Assembly: GCF_022921115.1 (NCBI RefSeq)
Contig: NZ_CP095075.1
Span: 496,001 to 560,000 of the forward strand
Origin: Halobacillus amylolyticus
GTDB taxonomy: Bacteria; Bacillota; Bacilli; Bacillales; Halobacillaceae
Direction: 5' to 3'
DNA length: 64,000 bases
Positions 54,201 through 62,325 of the stretch are shown here, piece by piece; within the stretch, counting starts at the first letter, position 1; the number at the start of each line of letters is the position of its first letter. Under the pieces are notes generated by a model, which made no database searches, had not been told where the DNA came from, and was given only the letters and a program-made list of their open reading frames with translations. Made by a program: the position numbers and the translations under genes.

Positions 54201-56903
54201 TTAGGCAGCGTCTTCTTGTGGTTGTTCTGGTTGTTCAGTACCTGGATTATCAGGCTGGCCAGGGTCGTCGTCGTCACCGCCTTCATCAGGGTCCGTGTCG
54301 CCATCACCTTCTGGGGGTGTGTTTGGACCATCATTTTCGTCTCCACCATCACCATTTTCCCCTGGCTCTCCGGATCCATCGTCATTTTGGCCTTCTCCGC
54401 CGTCCCCATTACCGTTGTTACCATCTCCATTATTTCCGTTATTTCCATCTTGATTATTATTGTTATCGTTCTGGTTCCCATTTCCATTATTCTGCTCATC
54501 TTCAGGATTTTCTTCTTCAGGGTTTCCCTCCTCAGGATTCTCTTCTTCAGGCTCCTGTTCAGGATTTTCCTCTGTTTCTTCCGCTGGTACCTCTACACTA
54601 GCAGAGGAAGGATCACTGGCATCTGCATCTTCATTATCACTTACCGCAGTTACTGTAAATTCATAAGAAGAACCTGGTTGAGCATTGGTAATTTCTACAG
54701 TTGTATCTTTCGTTCTGGTAAGTTGTCTTGCTTCCCCGCCATCAATAGCGACGGTCACTTCATAAGAAATACCTTCTGGTTCATCATATCCCCATTCAAG
54801 ATTAATGGCTTGCGCCTCTTGATCGTAGGAAGCTGATAGATCCTGGACTGGATCTAGCTTCTGGAATACTTGAGACACTTGGGATGGGGTATTATCTACG
54901 TGGAAAAGTTCAGTTACGATACGGCTTTCCGGTGTATATGGGCTCGGTAGTTTAGCTGGACGTGATCCTTCTTCCACCTCTACCAATTCCACAGAGCCAG
55001 GTTTTTGAAAGTCGCTTGTTTCTTTACCTTCTGATATATGACTCATGATTGACTGAAACATCTGCTTAGGGATATCTTGTGCAGCATCTGATAAACCTTG
55101 GTTCCCTTTGGAATACCCAGTCCATATCGATATAGAGTAGTTTGTCGTGTACCCGCTGAACCAGGAATCCGGAACAATTTCTGTACCATCATCTAATTCG
55201 CGGTTTGTTGTCCCTGTCTTACCTGCTTCAGGAAGCCCAGGGATATTTGCTGCTGTACCCGTACCTTCAGACATAACAGTTTGTAGCATCGATGTAATCA
55301 TATAAGCTGTATAACTGTTCATTGCTGATTTCGGTTCTGGCTTTAAGTCCACAGTTCCTTCTCCAGGAACTTCAACTTTACGAACAGTATACGGTTCGTT
55401 ATATACTCCTTCATTACCAAACGCCGCATAAGCACCGCTTAGCTGAAGAGGATTGACAAGTGCATTACCACCGCCAATGGCATCACTCAAATACATCTGA
55501 TCATCTTGAAAATCAACACCTAAGCCCGTTGCAAACTCCTGGGCTTTTCCAATCCCCACCTCGTTCAATGTCTTAACAGCAGGAATATTTAATGACCGGC
55601 TTAATGCATAACGCATGCTCACCCAGCCACGAAATCTATCGTCAAAATTGTTTGGTGAATACCCGTTTATATCAATTGGTTCATCATTAATTTGATGATA
55701 GGTGGATAGCTTATTATATTGAATGGCCGGACCATAAGCTGTGATCGGTTTTAGAGTTGATCCTGGCTGCCTTTGGATGTCGGTAGCATAGTTATAGTTA
55801 CCTGCTTTATAATTGCGCCCGCCGCCGATAGCACGAATGGCCCCGGTTTGAGTGTCGGTGACGGCAATACCTGTTTCAAGCTGCTCATCTGGCCAGGCAA
55901 TCGGACTATCTTCACCGAGCATTTGCTCAACATATTGTTGTGCTTTGGGATCAAGAGTCGTATATATTTTTAAGCCGTCTTTATAAATATCAGCACCATC
56001 CATTTTAGCTTCTACCTCTTCACGAACGTGGTCAATAAAAGCTTTGTAGGGGGAATCTTTTTCTGTTTGCTCTACAAGCATATCCTCAACATTCGTATTT
56101 CTAGCTTCCTCAGCTTCTTCTTTAGTGATCTTGCCATGCTGCACCATTAAGCTGAGGACGACACTCATCCGCTGCTGGGCTAGCTCCGGATTTTCAAAAG
56201 GATTGTATCCAGAAGGACGTTGAGGCAAGCCTGCAAGCAAGGCTGATTCTGGAAGTGTGAGTTCGCTTAATTCGTTTTTGCCAAAATAGGTCTGAGCCGC
56301 TTCAGCTACCCCATAGGCACCCTCGCCATAATAAATTTTATTTAGATACATTTCTAAGATTTTTTCCTTGGAATATTCCTGATCTAGTTTAATGGCTAAA
56401 TATTGTTCTTGAACTTTACGTTTTAACGTCTTATCACTGGATAAAAAAGACCGCTTAACGACTTGCTGGGTAATGGTACTTGCTCCTTCAGCACCAAAAC
56501 CTTCTTGGATATTAGCAATAATTGCGGCACCAATTCGTCTAAAGTCAATACCAATATGCTCAAAGAAACGAACATCTTCGGTAGCTAATACCGCATCAAT
56601 AAGTACGGGAGGGAGGTCATTATAACTAATTTCCGTCCGTCTTTGCTTACCGGCTAAATCCGTTATGAAATCACCGTTTTGATCATAAAGCTTTGATGAT
56701 ACAGGATCAGATAATTGCGCTTCATTTAAATCTGGGGCAGTTACAATATAATAAGTAAATAAACTGCCGACCGCTATCATAAGAACGATACCAATGGTTA
56801 AAAGAATCATTACGATTCGTTTGAAAGTTGGTTTTCGGTTTCCCTTTTTCTTTGTCTTCATCTGTTTACGTCTAGCTGTTCTTGATTGGCTTTCGTTGGC
56901 CAT
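54201..56903 (-). CDS. ponA: Class A penicillin-binding protein 1 (PonA)
   Basis: PonA polymerises and cross-links peptidoglycan outside the membrane. The 900-residue protein has a basic cytoplasmic start, a membrane helix (about 30-55), a GT51 transglycosylase (ATEDVRFFEH with E109, EGASTITQQ, KILEMYLNKIYYGEGAYG), and a transpeptidase with SxxK at S382-K385 (PGSTLKP), SRSLN at 435-439 and KTGTT at 562-566. A fibronectin III domain (about 685-772) and a very acidic low-complexity tail of about 125 residues follow (Glu, Asp, Asn, Gly, Pro). GGAGGAA precedes the ATG. With recU it forms the minus-strand operon known in B. subtilis. Confidence 0.95.
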   Translation of the reverse strand: MANESQSRTARRKQMKTKKKGNRKPTFKRIVMILLTIGIVLMIAVGSLFTYYIVTAPDLNEAQLSDPVSSKLYDQNGDFITDLAGKQRRTEISYNDLPPVLIDAVLATEDVRFFEHIGIDFRRIGAAIIANIQEGFGAEGASTITQQVVKRSFLSSDKTLKRKVQEQYLAIKLDQEYSKEKILEMYLNKIYYGEGAYGVAEAAQTYFGKNELSELTLPESALLAGLPQRPSGYNPFENPELAQQRMSVVLSLMVQHGKITKEEAEEARNTNVEDMLVEQTEKDSPYKAFIDHVREEVEAKMDGADIYKDGLKIYTTLDPKAQQYVEQMLGEDSPIAWPDEQLETGIAVTDTQTGAIRAIGGGRNYKAGNYNYATDIQRQPGSTLKPITAYGPAIQYNKLSTYHQINDEPIDINGYSPNNFDDRFRGWVSMRYALSRSLNIPAVKTLNEVGIGKAQEFATGLGVDFQDDQMYLSDAIGGGNALVNPLQLSGAYAAFGNEGVYNEPYTVRKVEVPGEGTVDLKPEPKSAMNSYTAYMITSMLQTVMSEGTGTAANIPGLPEAGKTGTTNRELDDGTEIVPDSWFSGYTTNYSISIWTGYSKGNQGLSDAAQDIPKQMFQSIMSHISEGKETSDFQKPGSVELVEVEEGSRPAKLPSPYTPESRIVTELFHVDNTPSQVSQVFQKLDPVQDLSASYDQEAQAINLEWGYDEPEGISYEVTVAIDGGEARQLTRTKDTTVEITNAQPGSSYEFTVTAVSDNEDADASDPSSASVEVPAEETEENPEQEPEEENPEEGNPEEENPEDEQNNGNGNQNDNNNNQDGNNGNNGDGNNGNGDGGEGQNDDGSGEPGENGDGGDENDGPNTPPEGDGDTDPDEGGDDDDPGQPDNPGTEQPEQPQEDAA

Positions 56904-56919
56904 GTTGCTCTTCCTCCAT

Positions 56920-57510
56920 TCAAAAATAGAGCTTATCTAAAGCAGTTGCATAATCAATTCTTGCTTGATAATGAAAGGGTAGAAGTTCGGCTTCAGCTTT
57001 CATATAATCATAAGGAATAGATTTGCGTCCGCCTTTAAATTGATCATTCCAAAATAAAAAAAGTTTGGATGCAGGTAGTAGATACACTTCATCAAAAACG
57101 GCAAATTTGACAATAATAAAACATATACCACCGTGTAATTGACAAGCATACATATGATCAATTTGGTGCTGATGGATGTTACTGAGAGGGAAGGAAGTTT
57201 TACTTTTAGTTTCCTTCGCTTCAAAATCAATGTAACGCCCTCGATAAACTCCATTAAAATCTGTCGTAGAAGCTTGTTTAAAATAAGCTTCTTTTATTAC
57301 TGCAGCACTTCTCTTTGGATAGTCCACATTTACAATTTGGACAGGTGTTGGCTTCTTATGAACGATGGCAATGTTGGCATTTCGATAATAGTCATTGGAT
57401 AATTCAATATCTTCTTCTAATGTCATACCTCTATTACTAAAGGTGGTTTCTGCCTTATTTTGGCTTCTTAATTTTTGGGTACCGCTTTTCCTCCCATTGG
57501 GGTAATTCAC
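56920..57510 (-). CDS. recU: Holliday junction resolvase RecU
   Basis: RecU cuts Holliday junctions during recombination and segregation. The 196-residue protein has the nuclease motifs TDFNGVYRGRYIDFEAKETK near 83-102 (catalytic Asp, Glu and Lys) and GICFIIVKF near 128-136. The GTG start at 57510 follows AGGGAGGG. ponA begins 17 nt after the stop. Confidence 0.94.
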   Translation of the reverse strand: MNYPNGRKSGTQKLRSQNKAETTFSNRGMTLEEDIELSNDYYRNANIAIVHKKPTPVQIVNVDYPKRSAAVIKEAYFKQASTTDFNGVYRGRYIDFEAKETKSKTSFPLSNIHQHQIDHMYACQLHGGICFIIVKFAVFDEVYLLPASKLFLFWNDQFKGGRKSIPYDYMKAEAELLPFHYQARIDYATALDKLYF

Positions 57511-57633
57511 AATACTTCCCTCCCTAATGCCATGAGGGTATCATACCAAAAAATGATCACCAAGTGTAACAGAAATTTGTCTAACCAATCCATATACTAT
57601 TAAACGTTTGAAGTGCGGATGAAGTTTCACTTA

Positions 57634-57662
57634 ATTATACGTTTTCCCGCAAATAACAACAA
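57634..57662 (-). promoter_or_regulatory. Sigma-A promoter of recU-ponA (minus strand)
   Basis: On the minus strand TTGTTG (57662-57657) and TATAAT (57639-57634) are 17 nt apart. The leader is about 120 nt long. Confidence 0.5.
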
Positions 57663-57736
57663 ATAATCCGAAATTCTTACACGCCTGTTCCTGGACCAAA
57701 TATAAATTCGAAAGGAAGAAGAGTTTTATGGGGAGG

Positions 57737-57769
57737 AGGAAGGATACATTTCTTTCATGTATCCTTCCT
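57737..57769 (-). terminator. Hairpin after the small spore protein gene
   Basis: AGGAAGGATACAT (57737-57749) pairs with ATGTATCCTTCCT (57757-57769). No long T run follows on the minus strand. Confidence 0.5.
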
Positions 57770-57777
57770 ATGTTTAT

Positions 57778-57870
57778 TCAAGTAGAGGGACGATCTTCTC
57801 CTGATAATTTTGGATTATCAGTTTTAGCTGGTGTTGGCTTTTTCTCTTTTGGTTTCTTTTTCTTTGGCAT
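57778..57870 (-). CDS. Tiny lysine-rich spore protein, SspM-like
   Basis: This is a 30-residue reading frame with a good ribosome site (AAAGGAG, 9 nt before ATG 57870). The product starts with PKKKKPKEKKPTPAK and ends in LSGEDRPST. B. subtilis SspM, a minor small acid-soluble spore protein of 34 residues, likewise starts lysine-rich and ends in GGPNRPST. This suggests an SspM-type protein made in the forespore. It lies divergently to the following gene and has a hairpin after it. Short length limits confidence. Confidence 0.55.
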   Translation of the reverse strand: MPKKKKPKEKKPTPAKTDNPKLSGEDRPST

Positions 57871-58034
57871 GGATTGGATGCTCCTTTCTTAAATGTTTCA
57901 TCTTTTCATTGTCGAATGGATCACATAAGATAGGTTGTTTTGTAGCATTACTTCTAGTCTTGTCATGTGTGAAGGACTTATGCAAAGGAAGCAGAAATAT
58001 AAACGTAACAGATAAACATGAGGAGGCAATAATT

Positions 58035-58304
58035 ATGGATAAACAGCAGCCAGTTGTTTCAATGGCTATGTATGAAGAACAGCTGCAACTTTTACAGGAA
58101 AAGTTTTCATTGATGGAAAAACGAATTTCACTTAAGGCTGATGAGGTCGTTTTTACAATGTCAATTTCCCACCGTAAGGAAATTGACCAATTAAAAGACG
58201 AAGTGATTCATTTGCGTGAACAGCTTAGCGAAGTGAAAAAGGAACAACAAGAGATATATGTGAAGAAATTTGCGGGTGCAGCTAGACGAAGATCTGTAGG
58301 TTAA
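58035..58304 (+). CDS. Small coiled-coil protein, unrecognised
   Basis: This is an 89-residue protein, highly charged, with heptad-like helical stretches (EEQLQLLQEKFSLMEKRIS and EIDQLKDEVIHLREQLSEV) and a basic end (AGAARRRSVG). No membrane segment is seen. ATG 58035 has a strong GAGGAGG 7 nt upstream; the frame is open to 57831, but that part is antisense to the spore protein gene. I do not recognise the family. It is 60 nt before yppE. Confidence 0.65.
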   Translation: MDKQQPVVSMAMYEEQLQLLQEKFSLMEKRISLKADEVVFTMSISHRKEIDQLKDEVIHLREQLSEVKKEQQEIYVKKFAGAARRRSVG

Positions 58305-58365
58305 GATTTTGCTTCTAGTGGCTTCAGAATGGTATGGTTTAAGAAAAAGGTGTGTTGAGTAGAAG

Positions 58366-58722
58366 ATGGCACTTAGGCAGACGACATTTAAAATAAAACA
58401 AATGATTGATGATCTCCATGAACAGTTTCTTACCATGGAAGGCCCTGTAAATAAAAAGGATTTTAATTTCTTTCATAAAGTAAAGGAAGAAACAAGTCCT
58501 ATGTTCAACTTAAATAATCAATGGTTAGATGAAGCCGAAGAGTTTGTTAAGAATCGGGGCGTATCTGTGCACCCTAATCAAGTTAAATCCACTCATGAAA
58601 ATATGGAGATGCTAATTTTGCACAGTTACTATCTTGATGTAGAGAAGAAACGTTTTAAAGAACTGCACCAATCTTCCCATTACGTACTCGATATGATCTT
58701 AAATGACTTGAACAATGTATAA
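58366..58722 (+). CDS. yppE: DUF1798 helical protein (YppE-like)
   Basis: This is a 118-residue all-helical soluble protein with the LDEAEEFVKNRGVSVHPNQV and HSYYLDVEKKRFKE segments that recall DUF1798 (B. subtilis YppE, about 123 residues, a four-helix bundle). The neighbourhood (recU side, cotD) matches. Function is unknown. TTGAGTAGAAG precedes the ATG, a weak site. Confidence 0.6.
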   Translation: MALRQTTFKIKQMIDDLHEQFLTMEGPVNKKDFNFFHKVKEETSPMFNLNNQWLDEAEEFVKNRGVSVHPNQVKSTHENMEMLILHSYYLDVEKKRFKELHQSSHYVLDMILNDLNNV

Positions 58723-58837
58723 AAGATCTCACTTTCCCTTGTTGCTTCAATGGAGGTACGGCTCCTGAATGAAACCGCTTTACAAAAATGATGCTTTCTT
58801 TTATAATAATCTTCCCAATATGAGGGAGGGAAGCCGA

Positions 58838-59245
58838 GTGGATAAAGAAAATTTAATTCAAGAAGCCAAAACAATTAGAGAACGAGCTTATGTACCCTAT
58901 TCTAAATTTAAAGTCGGGGCGGCCTTATTAACAAATGATGGAACATTGTACACGGGTTGCAATATTGAGAATGCAGCTTATCCTGTAACCTGTTGTGCGG
59001 AGCGGGTGGCGATTTTTAAAGCTATTGCTGATGGTCACTATAAGTTTAAGGAAATGGTCGTTGTTGCTGATACAGATCGACCTGTTCCACCATGTGGCTC
59101 TTGCCGTCAGGTCATGAGTGAGTTTTTCGCACCGGACCTACTCGTCCATACAACGAATCTTCACGGGGTCACGAAGACGATGACGACAGCTGAGTTGCTG
59201 CCATTCTCCTTTTCCTCAAATGATTTACCTGAAGAAACAAAATAA
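58838..59245 (+). CDS. cdd: Cytidine deaminase
   Basis: Cdd deaminates cytidine and deoxycytidine to uridine forms in pyrimidine salvage. The 135-residue tetrameric type has NIENAAYPVTCCAERVAIFK (zinc cysteine and catalytic glutamate in CAE, near 53-55) and the PCGSCRQ zinc pair near 86-92. GTG 58838 follows GAGGGAGGG 7 nt upstream and gives the family's length; the frame runs upstream to 58769. In B. subtilis cdd is next to era, so this position is different. It lies just left of an insertion sequence. Confidence 0.93.
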   Translation: MDKENLIQEAKTIRERAYVPYSKFKVGAALLTNDGTLYTGCNIENAAYPVTCCAERVAIFKAIADGHYKFKEMVVVADTDRPVPPCGSCRQVMSEFFAPDLLVHTTNLHGVTKTMTTAELLPFSFSSNDLPEETK

Positions 59246-59297
59246 ACCTAGAAAAGTTAACAACAAATTTCCCATCCAAAAAGGGGCTGGGACATAA

Positions 59298-60959
59298 CTA
59301 GCCTGAAATAATAAAAAAGGTTCCGATCATCGGTTTTTGATGATCGGAACCTTTTTTTATTGAATGAGGAAAGTTATTGGCCTTACTCTGCTGCCTTTGA
59401 GCGGTGTACTTTCTCAAGTTCACCGCCATGAAGGCAAATCCTAATTCATTCTTCACACTCTCCTGACCCCTTACGGACATTCGAGTGAAACGCAAATTAG
59501 CCTTCAGAAATCCAAAAAATGGTTCTACATCGACTTTACGTTTACCATAAAGTTCGCCCATTTTCTCTTCTGAAAGCAGTTCTCTGACCATATGTTTTTG
59601 TTCTTCCCATTTTTCATTGTAATAGATCTTGCGATTGTTGCCTTCTTTAGCCTTGGTACATTGACTACGGAGAGGGCAACCGGAACAGTCTTCACACTCG
59701 TACACCTTAAACTTCCGGACAAAGCCATAACGATCAGTCTTGTGGGAAAAATACCGGAACGTCAGTTGTTTTCCGTTCGGACAAATGAATGCATCATCTT
59801 CTTCGCTGTACTCCCAATTGGCTGAATGAAATGCCTTCTTTTTAAAACTTTTCTTCTTCTCTTTGCGGTACGTATTGTACGTGATCAATGGCGTGCGCTT
59901 GCGATTCTCCTGGACTTCTTCATAATTTTCTTCGCTTCCATACCCACTATCGGCGACAAGATGATCGGGTAGTTCAAAGAAGTGTTGTTCGATGTGATCC
60001 AGGAAAGGAAGGAACGTGCGCGTATCCGTTGGGTTCGGAAAAACATCATAAGCGAGCGCATATTGGCCTTCGGTCGCCACCTGTATATTATAACCGGCTT
60101 TCAGTTGCCCGTTCTTCATATAATCATCTTTCATTCGCATAAACGTGGCGTCATGGTCGGTCTTGGAATAACTGTTTCGTTCTCCAAAGATTTCCGTGTC
60201 GCTTTCGTATTTCTGCTTGCGCGCCGCAAAATCCTGAAACTGTTTATGGGATTGCTTTGGCTCTTTGCGCTCGGAACGAAGTTGTTTCCGTTCGCTCACT
60301 TCTTCGCTCTCTTCGATTTTCTGGCTCCATTCTTCGACCTTTTCTTCCAACCTTTCAGCTATATCTGTAAGCTCTTTGACCGATAATTCTTCCGGATTTT
60401 CCCGTACGATTTCTGGGATGATTTCCTTTTCAACCAATTCATCATACATGCGGTTGGACTTTTCGATCAGATTGGCGTTGTAATTTTCCACAGCCTTACG
60501 CCAGACAAATGTAAACTTATTGGCATTGGCTTCAATCTTGGTTCCATCGATGAAAATCGCTTCGTCATCAATCAACTCTTCCTGAACAAGTTGGCAACGG
60601 AACTGGACAAAGCACTCACGGAGGAGGGCTTGCACGTCGGGGTGGACACGGAATCGATTAATGGTTCGATAGCTCGGTTCATAACCTTGAGCTAACCACA
60701 TCATGCGGACACTATCTTGGAGAAGCGCTTCGATTTTCCTTCCGGAGAAAACCGATTGCGTGTAGGCGCATACAATGATTTTCATCATCATTCGGGGATG
60801 GTAAGCCGGACAGCCCGTCTTCCGTAAGAAAGCAGCGAAGGCTTCGTTTGGAATCTGTTCGACTAGATCGTGGACGGCATAGGCGATATCATTTTCTTGG
60901 AGTTTCATTTCTAAATCCAGGGGCAAAATCACTTGATTCATGTTATACTGTTTAAACAT
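59298..60959 (-). CDS. IS1182-family transposase
   Basis: This 553-residue DDE transposase has an N-terminal helix-turn-helix-type region (about 20-110), catalytic residues D138 (FIDGTKIEANANKF), D337 (LVADSGYGSEENY) and E479 (DVEPFFGFLKANL), a coiled insertion rich in Glu/Lys (about 165-250), and a cysteine cluster (C422, C425, C428, C434) before the last catalytic block. It starts after GGAGGTG. The stop lies at the left inverted repeat; the last residues (about 535-549) are encoded by the terminator-like hairpin 59313-59357. The frame is intact, so it may be active. Confidence 0.93.
   Translation of the reverse strand: MFKQYNMNQVILPLDLEMKLQENDIAYAVHDLVEQIPNEAFAAFLRKTGCPAYHPRMMMKIIVCAYTQSVFSGRKIEALLQDSVRMMWLAQGYEPSYRTINRFRVHPDVQALLRECFVQFRCQLVQEELIDDEAIFIDGTKIEANANKFTFVWRKAVENYNANLIEKSNRMYDELVEKEIIPEIVRENPEELSVKELTDIAERLEEKVEEWSQKIEESEEVSERKQLRSERKEPKQSHKQFQDFAARKQKYESDTEIFGERNSYSKTDHDATFMRMKDDYMKNGQLKAGYNIQVATEGQYALAYDVFPNPTDTRTFLPFLDHIEQHFFELPDHLVADSGYGSEENYEEVQENRKRTPLITYNTYRKEKKKSFKKKAFHSANWEYSEEDDAFICPNGKQLTFRYFSHKTDRYGFVRKFKVYECEDCSGCPLRSQCTKAKEGNNRKIYYNEKWEEQKHMVRELLSEEKMGELYGKRKVDVEPFFGFLKANLRFTRMSVRGQESVKNELGFAFMAVNLRKYTAQRQQSKANNFPHSIKKGSDHQKPMIGTFFIISG
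59313..59358 (-). terminator. Bidirectional terminator hairpin inside the IS left end
   Basis: A 19-bp stem (59313-59331 with 59339-59357) has A runs on the left and T runs on the right. It can end transcripts on both strands, yet lies within the transposase coding sequence. Confidence 0.75.
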
Positions 60960-61055
60960 AAGGACACCTCCGATGGTTATTGTGTGGTAACTATAATTTT
61001 ATCAGAGTGTGTCCTTATTTTGTTTTCAAAATAGAATTTATTTAGATTAAAATAA

Positions 61056-61100
61056 AAGAGTAGCCCGCCGAACAAAAACTTTGTTCGGCGGGCTACTCTT
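61056..61100. other. Large hairpin at the IS right end
   Basis: A 21-bp perfect stem (61056-61076 with 61080-61100, 3-nt loop) lies upstream of the transposase start, towards the right end. It is GC-rich in the middle and probably stops or masks read-in from neighbouring genes, or serves as an end structure. Confidence 0.7.
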
Positions 61101-61232
61101 CGTTTAGGAGACTGGGTTTTGTCCCACCCTCTTTTTGGCGAGAAATAGTTGATATTGGGGTTTTGCCTAGTACAATCTTCGTATTTGTGACATAGGCTGA
61201 TAAGGAAAAGAAAAAGAGGGAGTGAGTCATTA

Positions 61233-61577
61233 ATGTACGATCATCATCATTGTCCGCCAATGAGACATCGTCCGATCGTTTACCCCGTTCAACATTGCGT
61301 GCAGGACAATTATTTTGTTGAAAATATGGATCATATACACCCATCACATCTAACCATTCAAAACCATCATTTGCTAAATAATTATCACTATTTCCCACAC
61401 ACCGTTTCCTACACCAATGATTATAATGTTGAAAATCATTATATGCCGCAAGGAGTCGAACCCCAAGGGTACAACTGGATGGACCAACAAATGAATCAAA
61501 TGCCTATGGAAATGCCGCAGGGTCAAATGAACCCAATGCAGCAGTTTCCGATGCCATTTAATTGGCAAGATGAATAA
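61233..61577 (+). CDS. cotD: Spore coat protein CotD-like
   Basis: This is a 114-residue protein rich in His, Tyr, Asn, Met and Pro. The N-terminal half (HHHCPPMRHRPIVYPVQHC, then HIHPSHLT, HHLLNNYHYFPHTVS) follows the pattern of B. subtilis CotD, an inner-coat protein made late in the mother cell. The C-terminal third is Met/Gln/Pro-rich (MNQMPMEMPQGQMNPMQQF) and longer than in B. subtilis. GGGAGTGAG precedes the ATG. The insertion sequence ends about 95 nt upstream, so it may have replaced part of the upstream control region. Confidence 0.8.
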   Translation: MYDHHHCPPMRHRPIVYPVQHCVQDNYFVENMDHIHPSHLTIQNHHLLNNYHYFPHTVSYTNDYNVENHYMPQGVEPQGYNWMDQQMNQMPMEMPQGQMNPMQQFPMPFNWQDE

Positions 61578-61579
61578 AT

Positions 61580-61613
61580 GAACAGCCACTAACCATTTAG
61601 TGGCTGTTTTTAT
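61580..61613 (+). terminator. Terminator after cotD
   Basis: AACAGCCACTAA (61581-61592) pairs with TTAGTGGCTGTT (61597-61608), followed by TTTTA. Confidence 0.9.
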
Positions 61614-61677
61614 CGATATAAAGGGGGGATGTAATGTATGGTCAACTATCATACAATGAAGATGGAGAGTGATGAAC

Positions 61678-62241
61678 ATGAAAACAATCGTCGTAACAGG
61701 ATATAAACCAATGGAAATGGGAATTTTCAAGCATGATGATGCTAAAGTGGAGTTTGTTAAAGAAACGATAAGGAAAAGGTTGATTTCCCTTATTGAAGAA
61801 GGTCTTGAATGGATCATTCTTTCTGGGCAAATGGGTGTTGAACTCTGGACAGCAGAAGTCGTGCTAGATCTTAAGAATGACTATCCTATCCAGCTTGGTG
61901 TCATTCCTCCCTTTCAAAACCAGCAGTCGAAATGGCCGGATCAATTGAAGCTTGTGTATGAAGAGATAACTGAGCTTGCTGATTTCTATAAACCAATCTA
62001 TAACAAAGAATATGAAGGACCCTACCAATTCCGAGCGAAGGATCAATTTCTTATCGAACATTCGGATGGTTGTCTGTTGCTGTATGATGAAGATACTCCA
62101 GGTACTCCACAATATTTTTTAAAACTGGTTAAAACCTTTCAGGAGCATCACACTTATGATATTTTATACATAACACCCAGTGATTTGGATGAAACCGTTG
62201 AGGAAATTCGAATGTCTCACCACGATTTTTGGGAGCAATAA
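61678..62241 (+). CDS. ypsA: SLOG-family protein YpsA (DUF1273)
   Basis: This is a 187-residue Rossmann-like protein with the TVVTGYKPMEMGIF-type N-terminus and the nucleotide-ligand segment WIILSGQMGVELWTAE near 42-57. B. subtilis YpsA is of similar size and influences cell division when overproduced. The SLOG fold is thought to bind nucleotide-type ligands. ATG 61678 has GGAGAG about 8 nt upstream; GTG 61669 overlaps that site. gpsB follows, as in B. subtilis. Confidence 0.88.
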   Translation: MKTIVVTGYKPMEMGIFKHDDAKVEFVKETIRKRLISLIEEGLEWIILSGQMGVELWTAEVVLDLKNDYPIQLGVIPPFQNQQSKWPDQLKLVYEEITELADFYKPIYNKEYEGPYQFRAKDQFLIEHSDGCLLLYDEDTPGTPQYFLKLVKTFQEHHTYDILYITPSDLDETVEEIRMSHHDFWEQ

Positions 62242-62325
62242 TCGTTTTATGGGGAACGGATTAAATTGACAATCGAGCCAGCTTTTGAAAAAATATAGGT
62301 AATGTGCTGAACAGAGGTGAGAGTA

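Larger units (their letters stand above)
59276..61138. mobile_element. Complete IS1182-family insertion sequence
   Basis: The element has imperfect terminal inverted repeats: the left end from 59276 (CCAAAAAGGGGCTGGGACAT) and the complement of the right end to 61138 (CCAAAAAGAGGGTGGGACAA). These differ at only a few positions over about 23 nt. The span is about 1863 bp, the usual size of this family. It holds one minus-strand transposase and two strong hairpins near its ends. No clear target duplication is seen in the flanks, which is common for the family. It lies between cdd and cotD and breaks no gene. Confidence 0.88.

Noticed and set aside
54182..54836. Several long open frames on the plus strand opposite the ponA end
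   Set aside because: They are shadows of the low-complexity acidic tail, whose repetitive codons leave the other strand open; no ribosome sites.
59592..60483. Plus-strand frames opposite the transposase
   Set aside because: No family similarity or ribosome sites; explained by the coding strand of the transposase.
59265..61150. Target-site duplication flanking the IS
   Set aside because: The bases just outside both ends (left CCCAT, right CGAGA) do not match; none claimed.
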